From: Pseudomonas silesiensis
GTDB lineage: Bacteria; Pseudomonadota; Gammaproteobacteria; Pseudomonadales; Pseudomonadaceae
NCBI RefSeq assembly: GCF_001661075.1
Contig: NZ_CP014870.1
Coordinates: 5,151,703-5,215,702, forward strand
DNA: 64,000 bases
Direction of reading: 5' to 3'
Made by a program: the position numbers and the translations under genes. Below, piece after piece: positions 53,690-62,916 of the stretch. The notes beneath the pieces are model-generated. The model saw only the letters and a list, made by a program, of their open reading frames with translations. It was not told where the DNA came from and did not search any database. Positions within the stretch are counted from its first letter, which is position 1. Every line of letters begins with the position of its first letter.

Positions 53690-54655
53690 GTGACGGACAC
53701 CCACCGCTCCCCTGCGCCCTCCCCGGCACAGGACCCCGCCAGCGCAATGGACCAGGCTTTGGACTGGCTGATCGTGCTGGGCAGTCCGAGCGAGGAACAG
53801 ACCCGACAATTCCATGCCTGGCTCGCCACCGATCCCAAGCATGCCGAAGCGTTTGCCAGGGCCCAGGCGATCTGGGACGGCCCGCAAATGCTGCAATGTG
53901 CGCAAAACCTGGCCACCCGACCGCCAAAGGTGACGGCCCTGTCGCGCCTGCAATCGCACTGGAAACCCTTGGCCACCGCCGCCGTGCTGATCCTCGGCAT
54001 GTTCAGCTTCAGCAACCTGCCAATGCGCCTGCAGGCCGATCACTTGACCGTGGTCGGTGAGCGCCAGCGCCTGCAGCTGGAAGACGGTTCGACAGTCCTG
54101 CTCAATACCAATTCGGCCTTCTCCAGCACCATCGACGATCGGCAGCGCGTGGCCCGTTTGTATCAGGGCGAGGCCTTTTTCGACGTGTCGGCCAATCGCA
54201 GCCAGCCGCTGCAGATCGACGCCGGCCCGGTCAAGGCCAGCGTGCGCGATACCGCGTTCGCGGTGCGCTACCTCGATGGCGTGGCCCAGGTACGTGTGCA
54301 GCGGGGCGATGTCGACCTGCAGGCAACCCGCAGCGATGCGCGGGTCCGTTTGTCCGCCGGGGAAAGCATCCGCATCGGGCCCAACGGGTTCGATCGCCCG
54401 GCGAAACTCGATGCCGCCACCGACCTGGCCTGGGTCCAGGGCCGGCTGGTGTTCGAAAACTGCCCGCTGAATCAGGTGCTGGCAGAGCTGCGTCGCTACT
54501 ATCCCGGCTGGATCATCAACAACAACGAGCAGTTGGCCAACGTGGCAGTGACCGGTAATTACCGCCTCGATCAACCCCTGGATGTCGTACGCTCGCTGGC
54601 CCACATCACTTCGGCACGGCTCCAGGAATTCCCGGCGCTGGTGATACTTAACTAG
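53690..54655 (+). CDS. FecR-type anti-sigma factor
   Basis: A 321-residue single-pass inner-membrane regulator. The N-terminal cytoplasmic domain (DUF4880-like, DWLIVLGSPSEEQTRQFHAWLA) binds the sigma factor, one membrane segment follows at about residue 96-112, and the periplasmic FecR domain (DGSTVLLNTNSAFSS, YQGEAFFDV) and C-terminal STN-like part contact the receptor. It starts at a GTG after GAGGAAACACC. Confidence 0.92.
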   Translation: MTDTHRSPAPSPAQDPASAMDQALDWLIVLGSPSEEQTRQFHAWLATDPKHAEAFARAQAIWDGPQMLQCAQNLATRPPKVTALSRLQSHWKPLATAAVLILGMFSFSNLPMRLQADHLTVVGERQRLQLEDGSTVLLNTNSAFSSTIDDRQRVARLYQGEAFFDVSANRSQPLQIDAGPVKASVRDTAFAVRYLDGVAQVRVQRGDVDLQATRSDARVRLSAGESIRIGPNGFDRPAKLDAATDLAWVQGRLVFENCPLNQVLAELRRYYPGWIINNNEQLANVAVTGNYRLDQPLDVVRSLAHITSARLQEFPALVILN

Positions 54656-54711
54656 GGGCCGTTCTCAATCAGTTTCCCCGGCGCAGCGGGGAAACCAATT
54701 GAGAACGCCCC
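54655..54711 (+). other. Strong stem-loop between anti-sigma and receptor genes
   Basis: Long complementary arms (from GGGGC to GCCCC, including GTTCTCAAT / ATTGAGAAC and GTTTCCCC / GGGGAAAC) with an eight-base loop. It begins at the anti-sigma stop and likely terminates or trims the sigma/anti-sigma transcript. No long T-tract directly follows. Confidence 0.7.
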
Positions 54712-54725
54712 CTGAATGAGAATTA

Positions 54726-54761
54726 TTTTTACTCGATAGCTGAAGGTCGTTCGTCTCGTTA
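54726..54761 (+). promoter_or_regulatory. Candidate ECF-sigma promoter of the heme receptor gene
   Basis: TTTTTACT, 15 bases, then GTTCGTCTCGTTA; this 13-mer recurs with the same spacing before hemO. The -10-like CGTC core is typical of FecI-type sigma promoters. An imperfect Fur-like AATGAGAATTATTTTT overlaps its left side. Confidence 0.65.
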
Positions 54762-54837
54762 TAGCCAATGCAATTGATTCGCATCTCGACATGCCAATCA
54801 GCACCTATAAAGATTCGTGCGACACGGAGCGCTATCG

Positions 54838-57429
54838 ATGTCCCCTCGCCTTTCCCGCCAGTCCTCTTCACCGTCCGGCATGCTGTCGCTGCTGACCGCC
54901 GCCATCCTGATGGCCGGCAGCGTCCCGCTCATGGCGGCTGCCGCCGACGGGCAGCCGGCCCGCAACATGGGTGACTACTCGTTCGCCATTCCCCAGCAGT
55001 CACTGGTGTCGGCGCTTAATGCGTTTACCGCGGTGACGGGCTGGCAGGTCGGCTTACCGGCCGAATTGGCGCAAGGTGTGGCTTCGCCGGGTGCGCGCGG
55101 CTCCCTGCCACCGGAAAAAGCCCTCGATCGCCTGTTGGTGGGGACCAACCTGAGCTATCGCAAACTGGGCGACAACAACATCGTCCTGGAAAAGCGTAGC
55201 ACCGGCAGCGCCATCAACCTGCAACAGATGACCATCAGCGCCACTCGCCAGGAACAGAGCGTGGAAAGCGTGCCGGGCACCGTCACCGTTCACACCCGTG
55301 AAGAACTGGACCGCAACAACGTCAACACCATCAAGGATCTGGTGCGTTACGAACCGGGTGTGTCGGTGGGCGGTGCAGGTCAGCGCGGCGGGATCAGCGG
55401 CTACAACATTCGTGGCATCGACGGCAACCGGATCCTGACCCAGGTCGACGGCGTCGAAATCCCCAACGGATTCTTCAACGGCCCTTACGCCAAGACTCAA
55501 CGCAACTACGTCGACCCGGAAATCATCAAGCGCGTGGAAATCCTCCGCGGCCCGGCCTCGGTGCTCTACGGCAGCAACGCCATCGGTGGCGCGGTCAGTT
55601 ACTTCACCCTCGACCCGGACGACATCATCAAGCCGGGCCAGGACGTCGGCGCACGCCTCAAGACCGGTTACAGCTCCGCCGATGAAAGCTGGCTCAAGTC
55701 CGCCACCGTCGCCGGTCGGGCCGAGCGGTTCGACGGCTTGCTGCATTACAGCCAGCGTGACGGTCACGAAACCGAGTCCTACGGCAGCAACAATGGCACC
55801 GGCCTGGCACGCACCGCGGCCAACCCGGAAGACGTGCGCGCCAGCAACGTGCTGGCCAAAATCGGCTGGAACTACAACGACGATTCGCGCGTGGGGCTGA
55901 CTTACGAGAAGTACAAGGACGACCGCGACAGCGATCTGAAAAGCGCGTACGGCGGTCCATTCTTCAACGGCCAGCCGACCATTCCCGACCGCATCCTCCC
56001 GGGTGGCATGTACCAGTGGCGCACCGGTAACGACACGGTGACCCGCGAGCGCTTCGGCCTGGAACACCGCTTCGCCCTCGACAGCCTTCTGGTGGACAAC
56101 GTCAAGTGGAGCCTGAATCACCAGGTCGCCAAAACCGATCAGAGCACCGCCGAGTTTTACTACCCTGTCTCCCGCCAGGTGCTGCGAACCCGCGAAACGC
56201 TCTATGAAGAGAAGCAGTGGGTCGTGGATGCGCAACTGGATAAAGGCTTCAGCCTTGGCGATACCGAGCACCTGTTCACCTATGGCACCACCCTCAAGCA
56301 GCAGAAGGTCACCGGCTCGCGCAGCGGCAACGGCACCTGCCTTGCGGTGTTCGGCAGCTGCCGGGTTATCGGTGCGGTCAGCCCGAGCGATGTGCTGCGA
56401 AAGTCCAGTGACTTCCCGGACCCGACCATCAACACCTACAGCCTGTTTGCCCAGGATCAGATCAGTTGGGACAAATGGACCTTCCTGCCAGGTGTGCGCT
56501 ACGACTACACGCAACTCAAGCCGCATATTACCCAGGAGTTCCTCAACACCGTGGCCGCCGACGGTCTGGGCACCGTGAGCGATAAGAACAAAACCTGGCA
56601 CAAGGTCTCACCCAAGTTCGGCCTGACCTATGCCCTGACCGATCATTACACCTGGTATGGCCAGTACGCCGAAGGCTTCCGTACGCCGACCGCCAAGGCG
56701 TTGTACGGGCGCTTCGAGAACACCACCCCCGGCTACACAGTGGCGCCGAACCCGGACCTGGAACCGGAAAAAAGCAAAACCTACGAGACCGGACTGCGCG
56801 GCAACTTCGAATCCGGTTCATTCGATGTGGCAATGTTCTATAACAAGTACCGCGACTTCATCAACGAAGATGCGATCACACCCGGCGACAACGAGCTGAC
56901 CTTCCAGAGCCACAACATCAAGCACGCCACCATCAAGGGCGCGGAGATCAAGGGGCGCTTGAACCTCGATGCCTTCGGTGCGCCACAGGGGCTCTATACC
57001 CAGGGTTCGGTGGCCTACGCCTACGGCCGCAACGACGACACCGGTCAACCGCTCAACAGCATCAACCCGCTGACCGGCGTGTTCGGCCTCGGTTATGACC
57101 AGGACAACTACGGCGGATTGCTCAGCTGGACCTTGGTGAAGAACAAGGATCGCGTCGACGACAGCAACTTCAAATCGCCGGATGGCGTCAGCAGCCAATT
57201 CAAGTCGCCCGGTTTTGGCGTGCTGGACCTGACCGGTTTCTACAAAGTCACCGACGACGTCACCGTCAGCGCCGGCCTCTACAACCTGACCGACAAGCAG
57301 TACTGGCTGTGGGATGACGTGCGCGGTTATGACGGCGTGGGCGAGGCAGCCGTGATCAACCCGGCCAACCTCGATCGCCTGACCCAGCCAGGTCGCAATT
57401 TCGCAGTCAATCTGATCTGGGACATTTGA
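54838..57429 (+). CDS. TonB-dependent heme/hemoprotein receptor with signalling domain
   Basis: An 863-residue outer-membrane receptor. It has a signal peptide, then an STN domain (about residues 40-110) that signals to FecR, a TonB box near MTISATR, a plug (ELDRNNVNTIKDLVRYEPGVSV ... VEILRGPASVLYGSNAIGG) and a 22-strand barrel ending in an aromatic residue. Heme-receptor landmarks FRTP (residue 614 on) and NPDL are present, but no His lies between them. The ATG at 54838 has GGAG upstream; a GTG at 54817 is in frame. Confidence 0.92.
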   Translation: MSPRLSRQSSSPSGMLSLLTAAILMAGSVPLMAAAADGQPARNMGDYSFAIPQQSLVSALNAFTAVTGWQVGLPAELAQGVASPGARGSLPPEKALDRLLVGTNLSYRKLGDNNIVLEKRSTGSAINLQQMTISATRQEQSVESVPGTVTVHTREELDRNNVNTIKDLVRYEPGVSVGGAGQRGGISGYNIRGIDGNRILTQVDGVEIPNGFFNGPYAKTQRNYVDPEIIKRVEILRGPASVLYGSNAIGGAVSYFTLDPDDIIKPGQDVGARLKTGYSSADESWLKSATVAGRAERFDGLLHYSQRDGHETESYGSNNGTGLARTAANPEDVRASNVLAKIGWNYNDDSRVGLTYEKYKDDRDSDLKSAYGGPFFNGQPTIPDRILPGGMYQWRTGNDTVTRERFGLEHRFALDSLLVDNVKWSLNHQVAKTDQSTAEFYYPVSRQVLRTRETLYEEKQWVVDAQLDKGFSLGDTEHLFTYGTTLKQQKVTGSRSGNGTCLAVFGSCRVIGAVSPSDVLRKSSDFPDPTINTYSLFAQDQISWDKWTFLPGVRYDYTQLKPHITQEFLNTVAADGLGTVSDKNKTWHKVSPKFGLTYALTDHYTWYGQYAEGFRTPTAKALYGRFENTTPGYTVAPNPDLEPEKSKTYETGLRGNFESGSFDVAMFYNKYRDFINEDAITPGDNELTFQSHNIKHATIKGAEIKGRLNLDAFGAPQGLYTQGSVAYAYGRNDDTGQPLNSINPLTGVFGLGYDQDNYGGLLSWTLVKNKDRVDDSNFKSPDGVSSQFKSPGFGVLDLTGFYKVTDDVTVSAGLYNLTDKQYWLWDDVRGYDGVGEAAVINPANLDRLTQPGRNFAVNLIWDI

Positions 57430-57438
57430 ACCTCTGTG

Positions 57439-57481
57439 CCTCGCTGCGCGGTTGTTCATCGCCGCACAGCGAGGATTTTTT
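57439..57481 (+). terminator. Terminator of the receptor gene, overlapping the next promoter
   Basis: CCTCGCTGCGCGG and CCGCACAGCGAGG form a 13-base stem (one mismatch), loop of ten, then six T residues. The T-run is also the left box of the hemO promoter candidate. Confidence 0.85.
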
Positions 57482-57512
57482 ACTGTCCGGCGCCTGCCCG
57501 TTCGTCTCGTTA
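57477..57512 (+). promoter_or_regulatory. Candidate ECF-sigma promoter of hemO
   Basis: TTTTTACT-N15-GTTCGTCTCGTTA, identical in both boxes and spacing to the receptor's upstream element. It is 32 bases before the hemO ATG. Confidence 0.65.
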
Positions 57513-57543
57513 CCAGGCGCCTCTTTTTTATCAAGGATTCCTC

Positions 57544-58146
57544 ATGACCACCCAGGACACCGCTCAACGCCCTGCTCTGCGTTCGCAACGCTTGAACCAG
57601 ATCACCCACGAGCCTCATGGCAAACTCGATGCGCTGGTCAAAACCCACGCACCGTTCGCAACCCAGGCCAACTTCGCCCGTTTCGTGGTGGCGCAGTATT
57701 TGTTCCAGTCGGAGTTGGTGGCGCTGTACAACGATACCGAGCTGACGGCCATCGTCCCGGACCTGCCGGATCGCTGCCGCGCTGAAGCCGCCAGGGCCGA
57801 TTTGGACGATCTGGAAGCCGAATTGCCGGAACCGGTCGCCGGTGCGGTGAAGAATCCAACCAAAGCCGAGGCCCTGGGATGGTTGTTTGTTTCCGAAGGT
57901 TCAAAGCTTGGCGCCGCGTTTCTGATCAAGCGCGCCGTTGGCCTGGGCCTGAGCGAAACCTTCGGCGCCAGGCACCTTGGTGAACCCGCCGGCGGCCGTG
58001 CTGAAGGCTGGAAAAGCTTTGTGAAAACCCTCGACGGTCTGGCGTTCACGGCACAGGAAGAAGCCGAAGTGGAAAAGGCGGCGGTCGATGCGTTCAACCG
58101 GTTTACCGTGTTGCTGGAACAGGCTTACGCCCCTGAACTCGCCTGA
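57544..58146 (+). CDS. hemO: Heme oxygenase HemO/PigA (iron release from heme)
   Basis: A 200-residue enzyme that opens heme to biliverdin, CO and Fe2+. The proximal His25 is in HEPHGKLDALVK, and the C-terminal GWLFVSEGSKLGAAFL, FGARHLGEP and GRAEGWKSFV segments closely match P. aeruginosa PigA. Asn18 and Lys33 match the residues (N19, K34) tied there to delta/beta regioselectivity. AAGGA precedes the ATG. It completes the heme uptake unit. Confidence 0.93.
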   Translation: MTTQDTAQRPALRSQRLNQITHEPHGKLDALVKTHAPFATQANFARFVVAQYLFQSELVALYNDTELTAIVPDLPDRCRAEAARADLDDLEAELPEPVAGAVKNPTKAEALGWLFVSEGSKLGAAFLIKRAVGLGLSETFGARHLGEPAGGRAEGWKSFVKTLDGLAFTAQEEAEVEKAAVDAFNRFTVLLEQAYAPELA

Positions 58147-58160
58147 AGGAATGCGATCCC

Positions 58161-58252
58161 CTGTGGGAGCGGGCTTGCTCGCGAAGGCGTAGGGTCAGTC
58201 GACATAAATGTTGCCTGTCACACCGCTTTCGCGAGCAAGCCCGCTCCCACAA
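58161..58252. repeat. Paired REP element
   Basis: GTGGGAGCGGGCTTGCTCGCGA and TCGCGAGCAAGCCCGCTCCC flank a 45-base spacer between hemO and the DUF454 gene. Confidence 0.9.
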
Positions 58253-58308
58253 GGACTATGTCAGCCTGCAAGATCTCCTTATAGACTCCAGTCATTCATC
58301 CAAAACCC

Positions 58309-58704
58309 ATGCCTCAACCAGCCACCTCCAGACTCGCCCGCATCCTCTTCGGCCTGCTGGCCTACATCAGCCTCGGCATTGGCCTGATCGCCATTGTCGT
58401 ACCGGGCCTGCCGACCACCGAGTTCATCATCCTCGCCGCCTGGGCCGCGACTAAAAGCTCTCCGCGCTTGAGCGCCTGGCTGGAAAACCATCGGCTATTC
58501 GGGCCGATCCTGTGCAACTGGCGCAACGGCAAAATCATCGCCCGTCGAGCCAAGGTCAGCGCCACTGTCAGCATGCTGCTGTGCGCCGGCTTGATGTTGT
58601 TCATGCTCGATCATGGCTGGCCGATTTACCTGGCCATCGCCGGCATGAGCCTGGGGAATGCGTGGATCTGGTCACGACCGGAAAGCTTATCCAATCCATC
58701 CTGA
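58309..58704 (+). CDS. DUF454 (YbaN) inner-membrane protein
   Basis: A 131-residue protein with three hydrophobic segments, near residues 10-30, 80-95 and 100-115. The family motif VVPGLPTTEFIILAAWAATKSSPRLSAWL is clear. YbaN proteins are small membrane proteins of unknown function. It stands alone downstream of the REP pair. Confidence 0.85.
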   Translation: MPQPATSRLARILFGLLAYISLGIGLIAIVVPGLPTTEFIILAAWAATKSSPRLSAWLENHRLFGPILCNWRNGKIIARRAKVSATVSMLLCAGLMLFMLDHGWPIYLAIAGMSLGNAWIWSRPESLSNPS

Positions 58705-58783
58705 CAGACCGCATCGCCAGCCTTCGTCGGAACGCCACCCCGGACCAGGCTCGCTATCTTCAGCGAGCACAGAATCCATGTAA

Positions 58784-58813
58784 TGTGGGAGCGAGACCGG
58801 CTTGCCGGCGAAG
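58784..58813. repeat. Single REP element
   Basis: TGTGGGAGCGAGACCGGCTTGCCGGCGAAG without an inverted partner. Confidence 0.7.
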
Positions 58814-58989
58814 ACGCCAGCCCAGGCACCATAAAACCCGCGCAAACGCTCGCGACTACCATCCGTCGGCTTGTCCTCATGCAACCCTGCCCCGCGCCGA
58901 TGGTTCAGGATTGGCGCTGAATGGACTTGGCGAACCGGGTCTACCCCCCGACCCGCAGCCAACACCTCATCCATTCGCGAGTTCGCCCT

Positions 58990-61128
58990 ATGTTCGACGC
59001 TCTCTCCATCCGCCTCAAAATCGTCTTGTTGTCTGGCCTGTGTCTGCTGGGCGTGGTCCTCCTGATCGTCGGCATGAACATCTACCAGACCAATCAGAAC
59101 GACCAGTTGGTCAGTGCCTCCAGCAGTAAAATGCTCACCGCCAGCGTGCAGGATCTGCTCCAGGCCAAGGCGGCCGGGCAAGCCGTGCGGGTGCAGAAGA
59201 CTTTCGGCGAAAGCCTGCTGGTGGTGACCGCCCTGGCCGATCAGATCAAGGACATGCGCAGCATGGCCGCCAAGCGTTCGCTGGAGGCCGGCGCCCTGCG
59301 TGAAGAGTTGAACCAGAGCCTGAAAACCGCCTTCGAGCGCAACAGCAAAGTGCTGGGGATCTGGCTGGCCTTCGAACCCGATGGCCTGGACGGCAAGGAC
59401 AGCGAATTCGCTAACGATGCGGCGCGTCAGTCCAATGAGACCGGTCGTTTCGCCAGCTACTGGAGCCGTGCCGGCGGTACCGGGATCAACACGATCATGG
59501 TCGAAGCCGACATGACCAAGACCACCTTGAGCCTCAGCGGCACGCCTTATAACAGCTGGTACACCTGCCCCCGCGACAGCAAGCGCACGTGCCTGCTGGA
59601 TCCGTATGCCGACACCGTCGCCGGCAAGGAAATGCTGATGACCACCATTGCCGTACCGCTGCTGGTGGATGGCAAATCCATCGGTGTGGTCGGGGTGGAT
59701 ATCGCCCTCGACGCCTTGCAAGCGGCGTCTGTCGAATCACAACGCGAGCTGTTCAATAGCGCCGGGCACATGCTGATCGTCTCCGGCAGCGGCGTACTTG
59801 CTGGCTACAGCGTGGACGCGAGCAAGGTCGGCAAAAGCATCGGCGACACCCTGGGCGCAGACGGCAAGGACGTTCTGCAATTACTCAGCGGTGGGACGCC
59901 GAAAATTCTCGAACAGGGCGACCTGATCCGTGCGGTGTACCCGGTCAGCCCGATTGCCGACGCCAAAGCCTGGGGCGTGGTGATCGACCTGCCGAAAAAA
60001 GTGTTGCTGGCCGACTCGGTGAAATTGCAAGCGGTGCTCGATGATGCCCAGCACAGCGGCACGATCAAGGCGGTGCTGGTGGCGGTCATTGCCGGCCTGA
60101 TCGGCCTGGTGCTGATCTGGCTCACCGCGTCCGGCGTGACCCGACCGATCAATAGCGTGGCCGAAATGCTCAAGGCGATTGCCAGCGGCGACGGCGATCT
60201 GACTCAACGCCTGCACTACAGCAAAAAAGACGAATTGGGCGAGCTGGTAAGCTGGTTCAACCGCTTCCTCGACAAGCTGCAACCGACCATCGCGCAGATC
60301 AAACAGAGCATCACCGACGCCCGCGGCACGGCCGACCAATCCTCGGATATCGCCCGCCGGACCAGCGAAGGCATGCAGGTGCAATTCCGCGAAATCGACC
60401 AGGTCGCCACCGCGTCCAACGAAATGAGCGCCACCGCCCATGACGTCGCCAACAGTGCGTCCAATGCCGCGAGCGCAGCCAAAGGTGCCGATCAGTCGGC
60501 TCGCGATGGCCTGTCGATCATCGAGCGCAGCACCCGCGACATCAATCAGCTCGCCGAGGAAGTCAGCAAGGCCGTGACTGAAGTTGAAGCCCTGGCGGTC
60601 AACAGTGAACAGATCGGCTCGGTACTGGAAGTGATCCGCAGCATCGCCGAGCAAACCAACCTGCTGGCGCTCAACGCGGCAATCGAAGCGGCCCGTGCCG
60701 GCGAGAGCGGTCGCGGGTTTGCGGTCGTGGCCGACGAAGTGCGCAACCTGGCCAAACGCACGCAAGACTCGGTGGAAGAAATCCGTCAGGTGATCGAGCG
60801 CATCCAGAGCGGCACCCGCGGCGTGGTGGCCACCATGCACTCGAGCCAGACCCAGGCCCACAGCAACGCCGGACAGATCCAGCAGGCGGTGCAGGCCTTG
60901 AGCAAAATCAGCGACGCAGTCACCGTGATCAGCGACATGAACCTGCAAATCGCCAGCGCCGCCGAACAGCAAAGCGCCGTCGCCGAAGAGGTCAATCGCA
61001 ACGTCTCGGCCATCCGCACCGTTACCGAAACCCTGACCGGCCAAGCCACCGAATCGGCGCAGATCAGCAGCCACCTCAACGCCCTGACCACCCAGCAGAT
61101 GAAATTGATGGATCAGTTCCGCGTTTAA
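58990..61128 (+). CDS. Methyl-accepting chemotaxis protein with dCache sensor
   Basis: A 712-residue chemoreceptor. TM1 is at about 10-30, a large periplasmic dCache domain follows to about 370 ([26 protein letters not shown]), then TM2 at about 372-392, HAMP and the signalling domain. The hairpin tip starts at E554 ([19 protein letters not shown], conserved in MCPs). The shorter ATG start is used because the region upstream lacks a hydrophobic N-terminus and contains a stray REP. dCache receptors often sense amino acids; the ligand is not evident. Confidence 0.9.
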   Translation: MFDALSIRLKIVLLSGLCLLGVVLLIVGMNIYQTNQNDQLVSASSSKMLTASVQDLLQAKAAGQAVRVQKTFGESLLVVTALADQIKDMRSMAAKRSLEAGALREELNQSLKTAFERNSKVLGIWLAFEPDGLDGKDSEFANDAARQSNETGRFASYWSRAGGTGINTIMVEADMTKTTLSLSGTPYNSWYTCPRDSKRTCLLDPYADTVAGKEMLMTTIAVPLLVDGKSIGVVGVDIALDALQAASVESQRELFNSAGHMLIVSGSGVLAGYSVDASKVGKSIGDTLGADGKDVLQLLSGGTPKILEQGDLIRAVYPVSPIADAKAWGVVIDLPKKVLLADSVKLQAVLDDAQHSGTIKAVLVAVIAGLIGLVLIWLTASGVTRPINSVAEMLKAIASGDGDLTQRLHYSKKDELGELVSWFNRFLDKLQPTIAQIKQSITDARGTADQSSDIARRTSEGMQVQFREIDQVATASNEMSATAHDVANSASNAASAAKGADQSARDGLSIIERSTRDINQLAEEVSKAVTEVEALAVNSEQIGSVLEVIRSIAEQTNLLALNAAIEAARAGESGRGFAVVADEVRNLAKRTQDSVEEIRQVIERIQSGTRGVVATMHSSQTQAHSNAGQIQQAVQALSKISDAVTVISDMNLQIASAAEQQSAVAEEVNRNVSAIRTVTETLTGQATESAQISSHLNALTTQQMKLMDQFRV

Positions 61129-61144
61129 AGCTGCACCGCAGATC

Positions 61145-61243
61145 CCCTGTGCGAGACCGGCTTGCCGGCGAAGCATTGTCACATCCGATAAAGATGTTGA
61201 CTGAAACGCCGTCTTCGCCGGCAAGCCGCTCTCGCTCCCACAA
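61145..61243. repeat. Paired REP element, disrupted flanks
   Basis: GAGACCGGCTTGCCGGCGAAG and TTCGCCGGCAAGCCGCTCTCG face each other over a spacer of about 50 bases; the usual GTGGGAGC start is degraded on both arms. Confidence 0.8.
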
Positions 61244-61306
61244 GGGGATTTCATCCGGCTTGCACTTTTTTGATTTATGCTCGGCTCTCGCTCCGGAGGG
61301 CCTTCG

Positions 61307-62656
61307 ATGACTGATCTACTCACGTCCATTCAAGCCGCACTCGGCTTGCCTCACACCAGGATTTCGTTCACCTCCAGTGGCGCGCTGCCCTCGGCGTTTG
61401 CCGTGACTGACCTGGCGTGTGCCAGCATTGCCGCCGCCGGCCAGGCCATCAGCGAATTACTTAATCAGCAAACCGGGCGCTTGCCCCACCTTGAAGTCGA
61501 CCGGCGCCTGGCGTCCTTCTGGTTCTCGACGTCGATTCGCCCGGTGGGCTGGAGCGTGCCACCGCTGTGGGACCCGGTCGCGGGCGATTATGCGACCAAG
61601 GATGGCTGGATCCGCCTGCACACCAACGCCCCCCATCATCGCGCCGCCGCTGAACGCGTGCTCGGTGTCTGCGCCGACCGCGCAGCAATGGCGAGCAAGG
61701 TGGCTCAATGGGCCAAAACCGACCTGGAACAGGCGGTGGTCGACGCCGGAGGCTGCGCCGCCGAAATGCGATCCTGGGCGCAGTGGCAAGCCCATCCCCA
61801 GGGGCAGGCCGTAAATGCCGAACCGCTGATTCAGTTCGCTGCCAACAGGAGGCAAAACGCAAAGCAGTGGCAAGGTTCGGTGGCGCAACCCCTGGCCGGG
61901 ATCAAGGTACTGGATTTGACACGCGTACTCGCGGGACCGGTCGCCAGCCGTTTTCTCGCAGGGCTCGGCGCCGACGTACTGCGTATCGATCCACCGACCT
62001 GGAACGAACCGGGCGTGGTGCCTGAAGTCACCCTTGGCAAACGCTGCGCGCGTCTGGACCTGCAGGTCAAGGCCGATCGCGAGCTGTTCGAAGGCCTGCT
62101 CAAGGACGCCGACATCCTGCTGCACGGTTATCGCGCCGATGCATTGGAGCGCCTGGGTTATGGCCTCGCCGAACGCCAGCTATTGGCCCCCGGACTGATC
62201 GACGTCTGCCTGAACGCCTACGGCTGGAGCGGCCCGTGGCAGAACCGCCGCGGCTTCGACAGCCTGGTGCAGATGAGCAGCGGCATTGCCGAAGCCGGCA
62301 TGCACTGGCAGCACGCGGACAAACCGACGCCCCTGCCCTTGCAAGCGCTGGATCATGCCACCGGGTATTTGATGGCGGCCAGCGCGATCAAGTTGCTGGT
62401 GCAACGGTTGAGTGACGGACTCGGCGGCTCGGCGCGATTGTCGCTGGCGCGGACGGCGAAGTTGTTGATCGAGGCTGGCGCCGGGACGGATGAGCCGTTG
62501 AGAGCGGAGGAAGAAAGCGATCAGGGGTTGTTGGTTGAGCAGACGCCCTGGGGGCCGGCGCATCGGTTGCAGGTTCCTTTGAGAATTACCGGGACGCCAC
62601 TGCAGTGGGCGATTCCGGCTGGGGAACTGGGTTCACATCGACCGTTGTGGTGGTGA
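61307..62656 (+). CDS. CaiB/BaiF-type CoA transferase family protein
   Basis: A 449-residue protein of class III CoA transferases. The core motif is GIKVLDLTRVLAGPVASRFLAGLGADVLRID; KRCARLDLQVKADRELFEGLLKDADILLHGYR follows, and the catalytic Asp region is near the middle. GGAGG is eight bases before the ATG (MTDLLTS). The N-terminal 200 residues are less conserved than the core, so the acyl specificity is not predictable. Confidence 0.85.
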   Translation: MTDLLTSIQAALGLPHTRISFTSSGALPSAFAVTDLACASIAAAGQAISELLNQQTGRLPHLEVDRRLASFWFSTSIRPVGWSVPPLWDPVAGDYATKDGWIRLHTNAPHHRAAAERVLGVCADRAAMASKVAQWAKTDLEQAVVDAGGCAAEMRSWAQWQAHPQGQAVNAEPLIQFAANRRQNAKQWQGSVAQPLAGIKVLDLTRVLAGPVASRFLAGLGADVLRIDPPTWNEPGVVPEVTLGKRCARLDLQVKADRELFEGLLKDADILLHGYRADALERLGYGLAERQLLAPGLIDVCLNAYGWSGPWQNRRGFDSLVQMSSGIAEAGMHWQHADKPTPLPLQALDHATGYLMAASAIKLLVQRLSDGLGGSARLSLARTAKLLIEAGAGTDEPLRAEEESDQGLLVEQTPWGPAHRLQVPLRITGTPLQWAIPAGELGSHRPLWW

Positions 62657-62667
62657 CGATACCGGCC

Positions 62668-62816
62668 CCTTCGCGAGCAAGCCCGCTCCCACATTAGTAC
62701 GCGTTCGTCCAGGTAAACTCGATCTCCTGTGGGCGGGCTTGCTCGCGAAGGCGGCGGCCCAGTCAATATCGATATCGCCTGACACACCGTTTTCCGAGCA
62801 AGCCCGCTCCCACAGG
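62668..62816. repeat. REP cluster, three copies
   Basis: Three REP arms in alternating orientation between the CoA transferase and GcsR-like genes. The middle one has lost part of the GGGAGCG motif (CTGTGGGCGGGC). Confidence 0.85.
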
Positions 62817-62916
62817 TCCAGCGCTCTCCACCCTTAAGTCCTGCGCAGGATTTCATCATTGGTCCGCGCCAAGGCATACTTGCCACCCTCCGCACGCCAG
62901 AACCAAAAACCGCCCC

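Noticed and set aside
55054..56601. 515-codon open frame opposite the TonB receptor
   Set aside because: Antisense to a receptor with full domain structure; no recognisable domain or ribosome-binding site.
59881..61329. 482-codon open frame opposite the chemoreceptor
   Set aside because: Mirror of the chemoreceptor signalling domain; no plausible protein features.
2955..62816. Regularly recurring short palindromes as a possible CRISPR array
   Set aside because: The units are scattered REP elements, not direct repeats at constant spacing, and no cas genes are present.
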